A DNA stretch of 64,000 nt from contig URJS01000004.1 of the NCBI GenBank assembly GCA_900548205.1, forward strand, positions 1 to 64,000. Reading direction: 5' to 3'. The stretch is from an uncultured Roseburia sp. (GTDB lineage: Bacteria > Bacillota > Clostridia > Lachnospirales > Lachnospiraceae). Of the stretch, positions 51,471 to 58,959 are shown one piece after another. A program made the position numbers and the translations under genes. Below the pieces are notes generated by a model that made no database searches, was not told the origin of the DNA, and worked only from the letters and a program-made list of their open reading frames with translations. Every line of letters begins with the position of its first letter. The first letter of the stretch is position 1.

Positions 51471-52913
51471 ATGGCAAAGGACAACAAAAAATTAGTGGAA
51501 GCAATTACCTCGATGGAGGAGGATTTCGCGCAATGGTACACCGATGTGGTGAAAAAGGCGGAGCTTATTGACTATTCCTCCGTGAAGGGCTGCATGATCA
51601 TCAAGCCGGCAGGCTATGCGATCTGGGAGAATATTCAAAAAGAGCTTGACCGCAGATTTAAGGAGGCGGGCGTGGAGAACGTTTATATGCCGATGTTTAT
51701 CCCGGAGAGTCTCCTGCAAAAGGAGAAGGATCATGTCGAGGGCTTTGCGCCGGAGGTTGCATGGGTAACGCACGGCGGTTTAAACGAGCTGCAGGAGCGT
51801 CTGTGCGTCAGACCGACCTCGGAAACCTTATTCTGTGATTTTTATAAGAATGAGATACAGTCTTACCGTGATCTGCCAAAGGTGTACAATCAGTGGTGTT
51901 CGGTTGTGCGCTGGGAGAAGGAGACAAGACCGTTTCTCCGTTCCAGAGAGTTTCTCTGGCAGGAAGGGCATACGGCTCACGCGACGGCAGACGAGGCAGA
52001 GGAGCGTACCGTGCAGATGTTAAATCTCTATGCGGATTTCTGCGAGGAGGTTTTGGCGATGCCGGTGATCCGCGGACGAAAGACGGAAAAAGAGAAGTTT
52101 GCGGGGGCGGAGGCGACTTATACGATCGAAGCGCTGATGCATGACGGAAAGGCATTGCAGTCGGGAACGAGCCATAATTTCGGCGACGGCTTTGCAAAAG
52201 CATTTGGCATCCAGTATACGGACAAGGAGAATCGGCTTGCGTATGTGCATCAGACCTCGTGGGGAATGTCGACGCGCCTGATTGGTGCGATCATTATGGC
52301 GCATGGCGATGATTCTGGTCTTGTGCTGCCGCCGAGGATTGCTCCGGTTCAGGCAATGGTGATTCCGATCCAGCAGCATAAGGAGGGCGTGCTTGCGAAG
52401 GCGCAGGAGGTCTGCGCGGCGATCGGAGCAGTCTGCCGTGCAAAATTAGATGATTCGGAAAAGAGTCCCGGATGGAAGTTTTCGGAGCAGGAGATGCGTG
52501 GTATTCCGGTTCGCGTGGAATTAGGGCCAAAGGATATTGCGGCAGGCAAATGTATCGTTGTCCGCAGAGATACGAGGGAGAAGCTTGAGCTTGGATTAGA
52601 CGAGCTGGAGGCTAGGCTGCCGGAGCTTTTGGAAACGATCCAAAGGGATATGTTTGAGCGGGCAAAGGCGCATCGGGACGCGCATATCTGGGATGCGCAC
52701 AGCTATGAGGAATTAAAAGAAACTGCTGCAAATAAGCCGGGCTTCATCCGCGGCATGTGGTGCGGAGAGCAGTCATGTGAAGATAAGATCAAGGAGGAGC
52801 TTGCAGTGACCTCACGCTGTATGCCGTTTTCCGATCAGGAGCACATTGCAGATACCTGTGTCTGCTGTGGCAGACCGGCACATAAGCTGGTATACTGGGG
52901 CAAGGCATATTAG
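51471..52913 (+). CDS. proS: Prolyl-tRNA synthetase (short, archaeal/eukaryote-like type)
   Basis: A 480-residue class II synthetase. It lacks the editing insertion of long bacterial enzymes; motif 2 with PTSETLFCDF and RWEKETRPFLRSREFLWQEGHTAH, anticodon-binding domain (about 285-390) and a C-terminal zinc-binding part with MWCGEQSCEDK and CVCCGRP are visible. This short type occurs in many Clostridia. It lies behind the T-box, whose CCG fits. Confidence 0.94.
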   Translation: MAKDNKKLVEAITSMEEDFAQWYTDVVKKAELIDYSSVKGCMIIKPAGYAIWENIQKELDRRFKEAGVENVYMPMFIPESLLQKEKDHVEGFAPEVAWVTHGGLNELQERLCVRPTSETLFCDFYKNEIQSYRDLPKVYNQWCSVVRWEKETRPFLRSREFLWQEGHTAHATADEAEERTVQMLNLYADFCEEVLAMPVIRGRKTEKEKFAGAEATYTIEALMHDGKALQSGTSHNFGDGFAKAFGIQYTDKENRLAYVHQTSWGMSTRLIGAIIMAHGDDSGLVLPPRIAPVQAMVIPIQQHKEGVLAKAQEVCAAIGAVCRAKLDDSEKSPGWKFSEQEMRGIPVRVELGPKDIAAGKCIVVRRDTREKLELGLDELEARLPELLETIQRDMFERAKAHRDAHIWDAHSYEELKETAANKPGFIRGMWCGEQSCEDKIKEELAVTSRCMPFSDQEHIADTCVCCGRPAHKLVYWGKAY

Positions 52914-52944
52914 AAAGCAGGAAGATTTGAGGAAGATAGCGGAT

Positions 52945-54276
52945 ATGAAGATTGTGCTGCCCGAAAAAGTAAATAAGATCATAACGACGCTGGAGGCACA
53001 TGGCTATGAAGCATACGCAGTCGGCGGGTGCGTGCGCGATTCGCTGCTTGGGCGGACGCCGCAGGATTGGGATATTACGACCTCTGCAAAACCGGAGCAG
53101 GTAAAGCAGCTCTTTTCCTATACGGTCGACACCGGCATCGCGCACGGAACGGTAACGGTAATGCTGGGACGCGAGGGATTTGAGGTGACGACCTATCGGA
53201 TCGACGGTGAGTATGAGGACGCAAGACATCCCAAGGAGGTGCAGTTTACGGCAGACCTGCGTGAGGATTTAAGGCGGCGTGATTTTACGATCAATGCGAT
53301 GGCGTATAATGAAACGGCGGGGCTGGTCGATGCATTTGATGGAATGGGCGACCTAAAACGCGGTGTGATCCGCTGTGTCGGGAAAGCTGCGGAGCGCTTT
53401 TCCGAGGATGCGCTGCGGATGCTGCGCGCCGTGCGTTTTGCCGCGCAGCTTGGCTTTGTCATTGAGGAGGAGACAAAGGCTGCGATCAGACAGCTTGCGC
53501 CTTCGCTTGCAAGGGTAAGTGCGGAGCGCATTCAGGCAGAGCTTGTCAAGCTTTTGGTCTCTGCGCATCCCAAGGAGCTGCGCACAGCCTATGAGACAGG
53601 GCTCACCGCTGTTTTTTTGCCGGAGCTTGACGGGATGATGGTCTGCGGGCAGCACCATCCGCATCATTGTTATTCTGTAGGTGATCATACGATAGAGGCG
53701 CTTGGTAATGTTGAAGCCGATCGGGTGCTTCGTCTCGCCGTGCTGCTTCATGATGTGGCAAAGCCGCTTTGCAGGACAACCGATGAGAATGGCATTGATC
53801 ATTTCTACGGACATCCGGCGAAGGGCGCGCAGCTGGCAAGAGGGATATTACGCAGACTTAAGTTTGATAATGCTACGACAGATGCGGTATGCAGGCTGAT
53901 CGCATGGCATGACGACCGTCCGGCGCTCTCTGAGAGAAGTGTGCGGCGCGCCGTGCATCGCATCGGCACGGAGCAGTACCCGGCGATTTTCGCCGTAAAG
54001 CGTGCGGATATTTTGGCGCAGAGTGATTACAGGCGCGAGGAAAAGCTTGCCTATGTGGCGGAATATGAGCGGATTTATGAGGAGATCAGGAGGAAGCAGC
54101 AGTGTCTTACGATCAGGGATCTTGCAGTCGGCGGGCGTGAGCTGATCGCGGCAGGGATGAAGCCGGGCAGAGAAATTGGCGAAGCGTTGGAGCGTCTGTT
54201 GGATCTTGTGCTTGATGATCCGTCCTGCAATACAAAGGAACGGCTTTTGGCAGAGGCAGAGAAAATGATCCAATAA
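52945..54276 (+). CDS. cca: CCA tRNA nucleotidyltransferase with HD domain
   Basis: Adds or repairs the 3' CCA of tRNAs. The 443-residue class II enzyme has the polymerase head (AVGGCVRDSLLGRTPQDWDI with two catalytic Asp), REDLRRRDFTINAMAY, and an HD-type region (AVLLHDVAKP, FYGHPAKGAQLA). The ATG at 52945 follows GAGGAAG; the frame is open upstream inside proS. It may belong to the T-box operon. Confidence 0.93.
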   Translation: MKIVLPEKVNKIITTLEAHGYEAYAVGGCVRDSLLGRTPQDWDITTSAKPEQVKQLFSYTVDTGIAHGTVTVMLGREGFEVTTYRIDGEYEDARHPKEVQFTADLREDLRRRDFTINAMAYNETAGLVDAFDGMGDLKRGVIRCVGKAAERFSEDALRMLRAVRFAAQLGFVIEEETKAAIRQLAPSLARVSAERIQAELVKLLVSAHPKELRTAYETGLTAVFLPELDGMMVCGQHHPHHCYSVGDHTIEALGNVEADRVLRLAVLLHDVAKPLCRTTDENGIDHFYGHPAKGAQLARGILRRLKFDNATTDAVCRLIAWHDDRPALSERSVRRAVHRIGTEQYPAIFAVKRADILAQSDYRREEKLAYVAEYERIYEEIRRKQQCLTIRDLAVGGRELIAAGMKPGREIGEALERLLDLVLDDPSCNTKERLLAEAEKMIQ

Positions 54277-54291
54277 ATTGCGGCGGGTGCT

Positions 54292-54321
54292 GTCATGATT
54301 TTTTGCCCCCTCACATATGAT
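54292..54321 (+). promoter_or_regulatory. Possible sigma-E-type promoter of the cotS-like gene
   Basis: GTCATGATT (54292-54300), 13-base spacer, CATATGAT (54314-54321). Resembles mother-cell sigma-E promoters; by eye only. Confidence 0.35.
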
Positions 54322-54371
54322 GAATAGACACGGTAGAATAGCCGTAGCTGAAAGCATATGGAGGGGTTTTT

Positions 54372-55349
54372 GTGTATAATCGGCCGGAAGAGGTATTAGA
54401 AAAATATGAACTGGAAGTAAGCGGGATTGCAAGAGGACGGGAAAGCTATATTTGTGCGACAGACAGAGGGCAGAAGCTGCTGAAGGAATATCGCGGGTCT
54501 GTGGAGCGCGCCGGATTTCTGCGGGAGATTCTGGCGTATCTGCAGGAGGGCGGCGTCTGTGTGGAGACGGTCAACCTTACAAGGGAGGGACTGCCGATCG
54601 CCGTTATGGAGGACGAGACAAAATATATCCTGTATGACTTATGGGAGGGCGCGGAGTGCGATACGAAGCGGAGGGAGGAAATGATCGCCGCAGTCGAGCT
54701 TCTGGCGAGGCTTCACAATGTGTCGTCCTGCTACAGCGGGGATATTCCGGAATTTGTAAAGGGAGATCAGAGCGCTCTTTTGCGTCTTTATGAAAAGCAT
54801 AACCGTGAGCTGAACAAGGTGCGCAATTACATACGCGACAAAAAGAAGAAAAATGAGTTTGAAATGCTGTTCGCTGGAAAATATGAGCGCTATCGAAAGA
54901 AGGCGGAGGCTGTCACAAAGGAGCTTGGCGCGATGCGCCCGGATGCGGACATGATTGGCTTTTGTCACGGAGATTACAACCAGCATAACGTTATTTTTTC
55001 GGGAAAAAGGATGGCGGTGGTCCGTTTTGAAAGCTTTGCTTATCAGATCCGCGTGAGCGACCTCGCCAATTTTCTGCGTAAGATGATGGAGAAGCACAAC
55101 TGGAACACCGGGCTTGGCATGGATTTTATTCGAGCCTACGACAGGGTGCGCAAGCTTTCGGCAGCGGAGCTGCGCTATCTCTATCTTTATATGGCATATC
55201 CCGAAAAATTCTGGAAGATTGCAAACCGTTATTATAATGCGCATAAGGCGTGGATTTCAGGACGCAATATAGAGAAGCTGGAGAAGTTCATTGCGCAGGA
55301 AAATGAGCGGGAACAATTCCTGGAGATGTTGTCTCATTTTACGGCATGA
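54372..55349 (+). CDS. CotS-family spore coat protein (kinase-like fold)
   Basis: A 325-residue protein of the aminoglycoside-phosphotransferase/CotS superfamily. The catalytic-loop equivalent FCHGDYNQHNVIF is intact, but the metal-binding Asp of the following motif is replaced (VVRFESF), so it may be inactive. CotS-like proteins lie in the spore coat. GTG start behind GGAGGGG. The spore link is by family and by the nearby spo genes. Confidence 0.8.
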   Translation: MYNRPEEVLEKYELEVSGIARGRESYICATDRGQKLLKEYRGSVERAGFLREILAYLQEGGVCVETVNLTREGLPIAVMEDETKYILYDLWEGAECDTKRREEMIAAVELLARLHNVSSCYSGDIPEFVKGDQSALLRLYEKHNRELNKVRNYIRDKKKKNEFEMLFAGKYERYRKKAEAVTKELGAMRPDADMIGFCHGDYNQHNVIFSGKRMAVVRFESFAYQIRVSDLANFLRKMMEKHNWNTGLGMDFIRAYDRVRKLSAAELRYLYLYMAYPEKFWKIANRYYNAHKAWISGRNIEKLEKFIAQENEREQFLEMLSHFTA

Positions 55350-55407
55350 GTTATACTGGAAAAGAGAACGTAGGAAAGCGGATGCACAGAGGAAAGGATG
55401 AATACAG

Positions 55408-56802
55408 GTGAAGAAAAAGAACAGAAGGATACTTTTTGCGCTGGGACTGATTTGCGCGGCGCTTTTTTTTACAGCATGTACAAATGAGCAGAGCAGCTTT
55501 GCGACCGGACAATATTATCATCCCACGCAGGGGACGGAGGCCGTGACGGAGCCTTTGGAGGAAACGACGGAGCAGGCACAGGAGGCGCAGGAGACGGTAA
55601 GCGGCGATCTGTTTTTGATCACAAAAAACGATATGCAGGAGGAATGCATCATTCTGGAGCAGCTTGCTTCGGGAAAGCAGTATATGTACTACTATTCTGT
55701 GACGACGCAGTTTTTGGATAAATACGGAAACCGTGCCGCAGTCTCTGAATTTACGCCGGGGCGTGTGATGACAGTCGGAAAAAAGGATATTGACGGACGT
55801 CTGATGCAGGCGCAGCTTTCAGATGCAGTCTGGGAATATCCGGACGTTACGCGCTATGCGATCGACGAGGAGCGCAGGGTGTTTACGATTGCGGATACCA
55901 ACTATTCCTATGACGAGGGTCTGTTCATTTATTCGGATGGGCATACGCTGCGGATGTCGGATCTGACCGGAAATGATACGCTTGACGTTGTAGGGATCGG
56001 AAAAAAGATCTTATCTGTCTCGGTAGCGACGGGGCACGGAGCGCTGCAGCTAGAGAATACCTCGCTTTTTGACGGAAGCTTCATACAGGTTGGGAATAAG
56101 ATATTTTCAGAGATCACACCGGAGATGAAGCTTGAGGTGCCGGAGGGCGTTTACACAGTCGCAGTCGCAAATAAAGGCTATGGCGGAAGTACCGAGGTTG
56201 AGATCAGGCGCGGGCAGACAACGGTGCTTGATCTGGAACAGCTAAAGGGAGAGGGACCAAAGAAAGGAAATATTTTGTTCGCGGTGGATGTGGCGGATGC
56301 AGTTCTTAAGATTGACGGGGAGACGGTCGATTACAGTAAGCCGGTGCCGGTTGAGTATGGCGTTCATACCTTAACGGTGACAGCTGATTCCTATGACCCG
56401 TATGTAAAGAAGCTGTTTGTAAATTCGCCGGAGGCAACGATCGTCATCGGACTTTCCTCAGACGGCGAGGGGGTATCCGGTACGGATGCAACACAAAATA
56501 ATGCGAACGGTGAGACAGCGCCTGATACAGAAAATGGCACGGCAGGCGGGAATGGGCAGGCGGGAAGTCTTGCCGGAGGTCTCGCGGGCAGCCATTCTTC
56601 GGGAACGGGCAGCAGTCCAAGTGATCAGAACGGGCAAAGCAGCCAAAACAGCCAAAGCAGCCAAAGCGGGCAGGGCGCAGTAAGCGATGCGGAATTAGAC
56701 GCTATTGTAAATAGTATTCTTGGCGAGGAGAGCAACAGCTCAAAGACGGATTACCTTTCGACACTGACAGAGCTCCTCTCTGCATTAACAGAGGCAAAGT
56801 AG
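55408..56802 (+). CDS. Uncharacterised lipoprotein with PEGA-like repeats and Ser/Gly-rich tail
   Basis: A 464-residue lipoprotein: lipobox FFTAC with Cys24, acidic linker, then beta-rich body. Two segments (about 240-290 and 295-350) look like PEGA domains (VPEGVYTVAVANKGYGG; PVEYGVHTLTVTADSYDPY), which are surface beta-sandwiches. Residues about 350-430 are a Gly/Ser/Asn/Gln tail with QNSQSSQS repeats. Start GTG. Located before hup and the sporulation genes; function unknown. Confidence 0.75.
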   Translation: MKKKNRRILFALGLICAALFFTACTNEQSSFATGQYYHPTQGTEAVTEPLEETTEQAQEAQETVSGDLFLITKNDMQEECIILEQLASGKQYMYYYSVTTQFLDKYGNRAAVSEFTPGRVMTVGKKDIDGRLMQAQLSDAVWEYPDVTRYAIDEERRVFTIADTNYSYDEGLFIYSDGHTLRMSDLTGNDTLDVVGIGKKILSVSVATGHGALQLENTSLFDGSFIQVGNKIFSEITPEMKLEVPEGVYTVAVANKGYGGSTEVEIRRGQTTVLDLEQLKGEGPKKGNILFAVDVADAVLKIDGETVDYSKPVPVEYGVHTLTVTADSYDPYVKKLFVNSPEATIVIGLSSDGEGVSGTDATQNNANGETAPDTENGTAGGNGQAGSLAGGLAGSHSSGTGSSPSDQNGQSSQNSQSSQSGQGAVSDAELDAIVNSILGEESNSSKTDYLSTLTELLSALTEAK

Positions 56803-56844
56803 ACCGCGTAATGTCTTAAAATGCTTTAAAAATGGGGATTTTCC

Positions 56845-56873
56845 TTGACAAACGTGATAAAAGCAAGTATAAA
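56845..56873 (+). promoter_or_regulatory. Promoter of hup
   Basis: TTGACA (56845-56850), 17-base spacer, TATAAA (56868-56873), 74 bases before the ATG. Confidence 0.82.
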
Positions 56874-56947
56874 TAGTAATAGATATTTTGAGAGTGCAAA
56901 ATATCAGCTATTATTTATTATGCAAACCCAGAGGAGGAACTTTTATC

Positions 56948-57223
56948 ATGAACAAAGCAGAGTTGGTTGCGGCAATGGCTGAGAGAACAGAATTAAGCAA
57001 GAAGGACGCAGAGGCGGCATTGAAGGCTTTTACGGACGTCGTTGCAGAGGAGTTGAAGAAGGGTGAGAAGATTCAGTTAGTTGGATTCGGAACCTTTGAG
57101 GTATCTGAGAGAGCAGCCAGAACAGGAAGAAATCCGCAGACTGGTAAGGAGATGCCAATCCCGGCTTCCAAGTCTCCGAAGTTTAAGGCAGGAAAGGCTT
57201 TAAAGGATCTGGTAAACGCTTAG
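56948..57223 (+). CDS. hup: HU-type nucleoid DNA-binding protein
   Basis: A 91-residue HU protein that bends and compacts DNA. MNKAELVAAMAERTELSKKD, GFGTFEVSERAARTGRNPQTG and PASKSPKFKAGKALKDLV are typical of the family. GAGGAGG precedes the ATG. Strong promoter and codon use fit high expression. Confidence 0.95.
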   Translation: MNKAELVAAMAERTELSKKDAEAALKAFTDVVAEELKKGEKIQLVGFGTFEVSERAARTGRNPQTGKEMPIPASKSPKFKAGKALKDLVNA

Positions 57224-57381
57224 GCAATATTGAGCATAGAACAGGTGGGTTTCGTTTGTCGGAATCCACTTTTTGCAAATCACGGGTGACGTGTTTGAAG
57301 CGGCATCCGCTGCCGGCACAAAGGCAGGGGGGAGAGGAACGCATCGGCTGCTTGGCGGAGGGCTTAGGAAAGGAAATGCAG

Positions 57382-57624
57382 ATGAGACTTGATAAATTTT
57401 TAAAGGTATCGCGCCTGATCAAGCGCCGTACGGTCGCAAACGAGGCGTGTGACGCGGGACGTGTGTCTGTCAATGGTAAGCCGGCAAAGGCGTCTGCGAC
57501 TGTTAAGGTTGGAGATGTCATTGAGATCGGTTTTGGGACAAAAACAGTCAAGGTGCGCGTGCTGGCGCTTTTGGATACGACAAAGAAAGAAGAAGCGAAG
57601 GATTTATTTGAATATCTGGCATAA
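57382..57624 (+). CDS. rqcP: S4-domain ribosome quality-control protein RqcP
   Basis: An 80-residue S4 RNA-binding protein (MRLDKFLKVSRLIKRRTVAN) that binds stalled large subunits and tRNA during Ala-tailing in rescue. Formerly yabO. The ATG at 57382 follows AGGAAAGG by about eight bases; an ATG at 57376 is closer. It begins the conserved string to ftsH. Confidence 0.9.
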   Translation: MRLDKFLKVSRLIKRRTVANEACDAGRVSVNGKPAKASATVKVGDVIEIGFGTKTVKVRVLALLDTTKKEEAKDLFEYLA

Positions 57625-57646
57625 AAGGAAATACCTCCCATATATT
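57618..57646 (+). promoter_or_regulatory. Possible sigma-E promoter of yabP-yabQ
   Basis: GGCATAAAA (57618-57626), about 13 bases, CATATATT (57639-57646). yabP/yabQ are sigma-E genes in Bacillus. Confidence 0.45.
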
Positions 57647-57669
57647 ATAGTGAGCGGAGGTATTTTTTT
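57629..57669 (+). terminator. Terminator hairpin of rqcP, 3' arm containing the yabP Shine-Dalgarno
   Basis: AAATACCTCC (57629-57638) pairs with GGAGGTATTT (57656-57665), followed by TTTT. The GGAGG in the second arm is also the ribosome site for yabP at 57670. Confidence 0.75.
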
Positions 57670-57960
57670 ATGGAAGAAAGAGGAAGCGGTGCGGCAAAAT
57701 CGCATAAGGTATTGATTTCCAACAGAAAGAGCGGAGCATTCAGCGGAGTTGTGGATGTGCTGTCCTTTGATGTGGGGGAGATTCTGTTAGAGACAGAGCT
57801 TGGAATGCTTTTGATCAAGGGTCATGATCTTCATGTAAATCGTCTGAGTCTGGAAAAAGGGGAGATAGATATTGAAGGACGCATAGATTCCCTTACATAT
57901 TCTGAGGTAAAGAGCGTCGGCAAGCATGCGGAATCTTTGCTGGGAAGGCTGTTTAAGTAG
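57670..57960 (+). CDS. yabP: Sporulation protein YabP
   Basis: A 96-residue YabP, needed for mother-cell development/coat assembly in Bacillus. LISNRKSGAFSGVVDVLSFD and LLIKGHDLHVNRLSLEKGEIDI-type beta-rich fold are typical. Ends one codon before yabQ. Confidence 0.9.
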   Translation: MEERGSGAAKSHKVLISNRKSGAFSGVVDVLSFDVGEILLETELGMLLIKGHDLHVNRLSLEKGEIDIEGRIDSLTYSEVKSVGKHAESLLGRLFK

Positions 57961-58413
57961 ATGGCGGTAAGTGAAACGATCGGGCATGAAGCGCTGCTGT
58001 TTGGAATTTCGATTCTGGTCGGCGCCGGGTTATTTCTTTTTTACGATAGTCTGCGTATTTTTCGCAGAATCCTGCCGCATGGGAATTTTGCGATCGGCGT
58101 TGAAGATTTTTTCTACTGGCTGGTGTGCACGGGCACGGTTTTTGCCATGCTTTACCAGGAAAACGACGGCAGGGTGCGCGGGTTTGCGCTGCTTGGTCTT
58201 GGAATCGGTATGCTGCTTTATTACCTGCTGCTGAGCCGTTATATTATTTCCATTCATGTGCTGGTGCTGAAAAAGGCGCTGTGGTTTTTGCAGAAGGTAT
58301 TTGGAAGATTGTTCGGACCCGGACTGCGTGCAGGGAAAAAAGGCGGACAATTTTTGAAAAAGGAATTGAAAAAGCTGTTAAGAGCGGTTAGAATAGGTTT
58401 ATGTAAACGATGA
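57961..58413 (+). CDS. yabQ: Sporulation membrane protein YabQ
   Basis: A 150-residue protein with about four membrane segments (9-30, 44-62, 68-92, 92-108) and a basic C-terminal tail. Matches YabQ in length and place directly after yabP. In Bacillus it is needed for cortex formation. Confidence 0.85.
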   Translation: MAVSETIGHEALLFGISILVGAGLFLFYDSLRIFRRILPHGNFAIGVEDFFYWLVCTGTVFAMLYQENDGRVRGFALLGLGIGMLLYYLLLSRYIISIHVLVLKKALWFLQKVFGRLFGPGLRAGKKGGQFLKKELKKLLRAVRIGLCKR

Positions 58414-58432
58414 GCGGAATGAGGAAACAGAT

Positions 58433-58732
58433 ATGGCGGCAGGAAAGAGGACAAGAAAAGATAGCAACCGGACAGGGAAAATGTGGATCAGCTTGATTTT
58501 GGCGGCGTTTGTTGTCGTCATGTCTGTTCAGATCGTGCGGATTTACCGGAAGGATCAGGAATATGCGAGGCAGCAGACAAAGCTTGAGCAGCAGCTTGAG
58601 GAGGAGCTTGCAAGGCAGAAGGAGCTTGAGGAATATGAGACTTATACGCAGTCCAATGAGTATATTGAGGATGTTGCTAAGAGCAAGCTTGGACTGACTT
58701 ATGAGAATGAGATTATCTTCAAGGAAGAATAG
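58433..58732 (+). CDS. Septum formation initiator DivIC/FtsL-like
   Basis: A 99-residue bitopic protein: basic N-terminus, one membrane segment (about 18-38), then a coiled coil (QQTKLEQQLEEELARQKELE) and a short extracellular end (SNEYIEDVAKSKLGLTYENE). That is the DivIC layout, and the position between yabQ and spoIIE is as in Bacillus. It acts in the FtsB/L/Q complex at the septum. Confidence 0.87.
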   Translation: MAAGKRTRKDSNRTGKMWISLILAAFVVVMSVQIVRIYRKDQEYARQQTKLEQQLEEELARQKELEEYETYTQSNEYIEDVAKSKLGLTYENEIIFKEE

Positions 58733-58764
58733 AGGGGGAATCCGGTCGGGGATTCCTCCCTTTT
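58732..58764 (+). terminator. Terminator before spoIIE
   Basis: GGGGGAATCC and GGATTCCTCCC pair around GGTCG; TTTTC follows. Confidence 0.78.
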
Positions 58765-58842
58765 CACTTTATAGGGGAAATGAATTTCTTAAAAAGCATC
58801 AGCATCTTCAAACTCCCTGAAATAGACAAGCGAATAGAAATT

Positions 58843-58908
58843 TTGGCGAAAAGTTTTCTAAAATCGTTCCATCCTTTGACAAAGATTTTTGTGGACAAAA
58901 CCTATAAT
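58843..58908 (+). promoter_or_regulatory. spoIIE promoter with 21-bp spacer and possible Spo0A box
   Basis: TTGACA (58876-58881) and TATAAT (58903-58908) are both at consensus but 21 bases apart. Spo0A-activated promoters (spoIIE, spoIIG) in Bacillus have this long spacing. TTGGCGAAAA (58843-58852) resembles a 0A box (TTGTCGAA-type), one base off. Confidence 0.78.
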
Positions 58909-58959
58909 CTAAGGCGTTCGCCGCGAGGCGGAACGCTAGAAGGAAGGAAAGAAGGAGCG

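Noticed and set aside
52846..52944. 33-residue extension of cca
   Set aside because: It lies inside proS and matches no CCA-enzyme N-terminus; the ATG at 52945 fits the family.
58780..58959. 60-residue N-terminal extension of spoIIE
   Set aside because: It would cover the promoter with TTGACA/TATAAT; the ATG at 58960 is behind AAGGAG and gives the membrane-spanning start.
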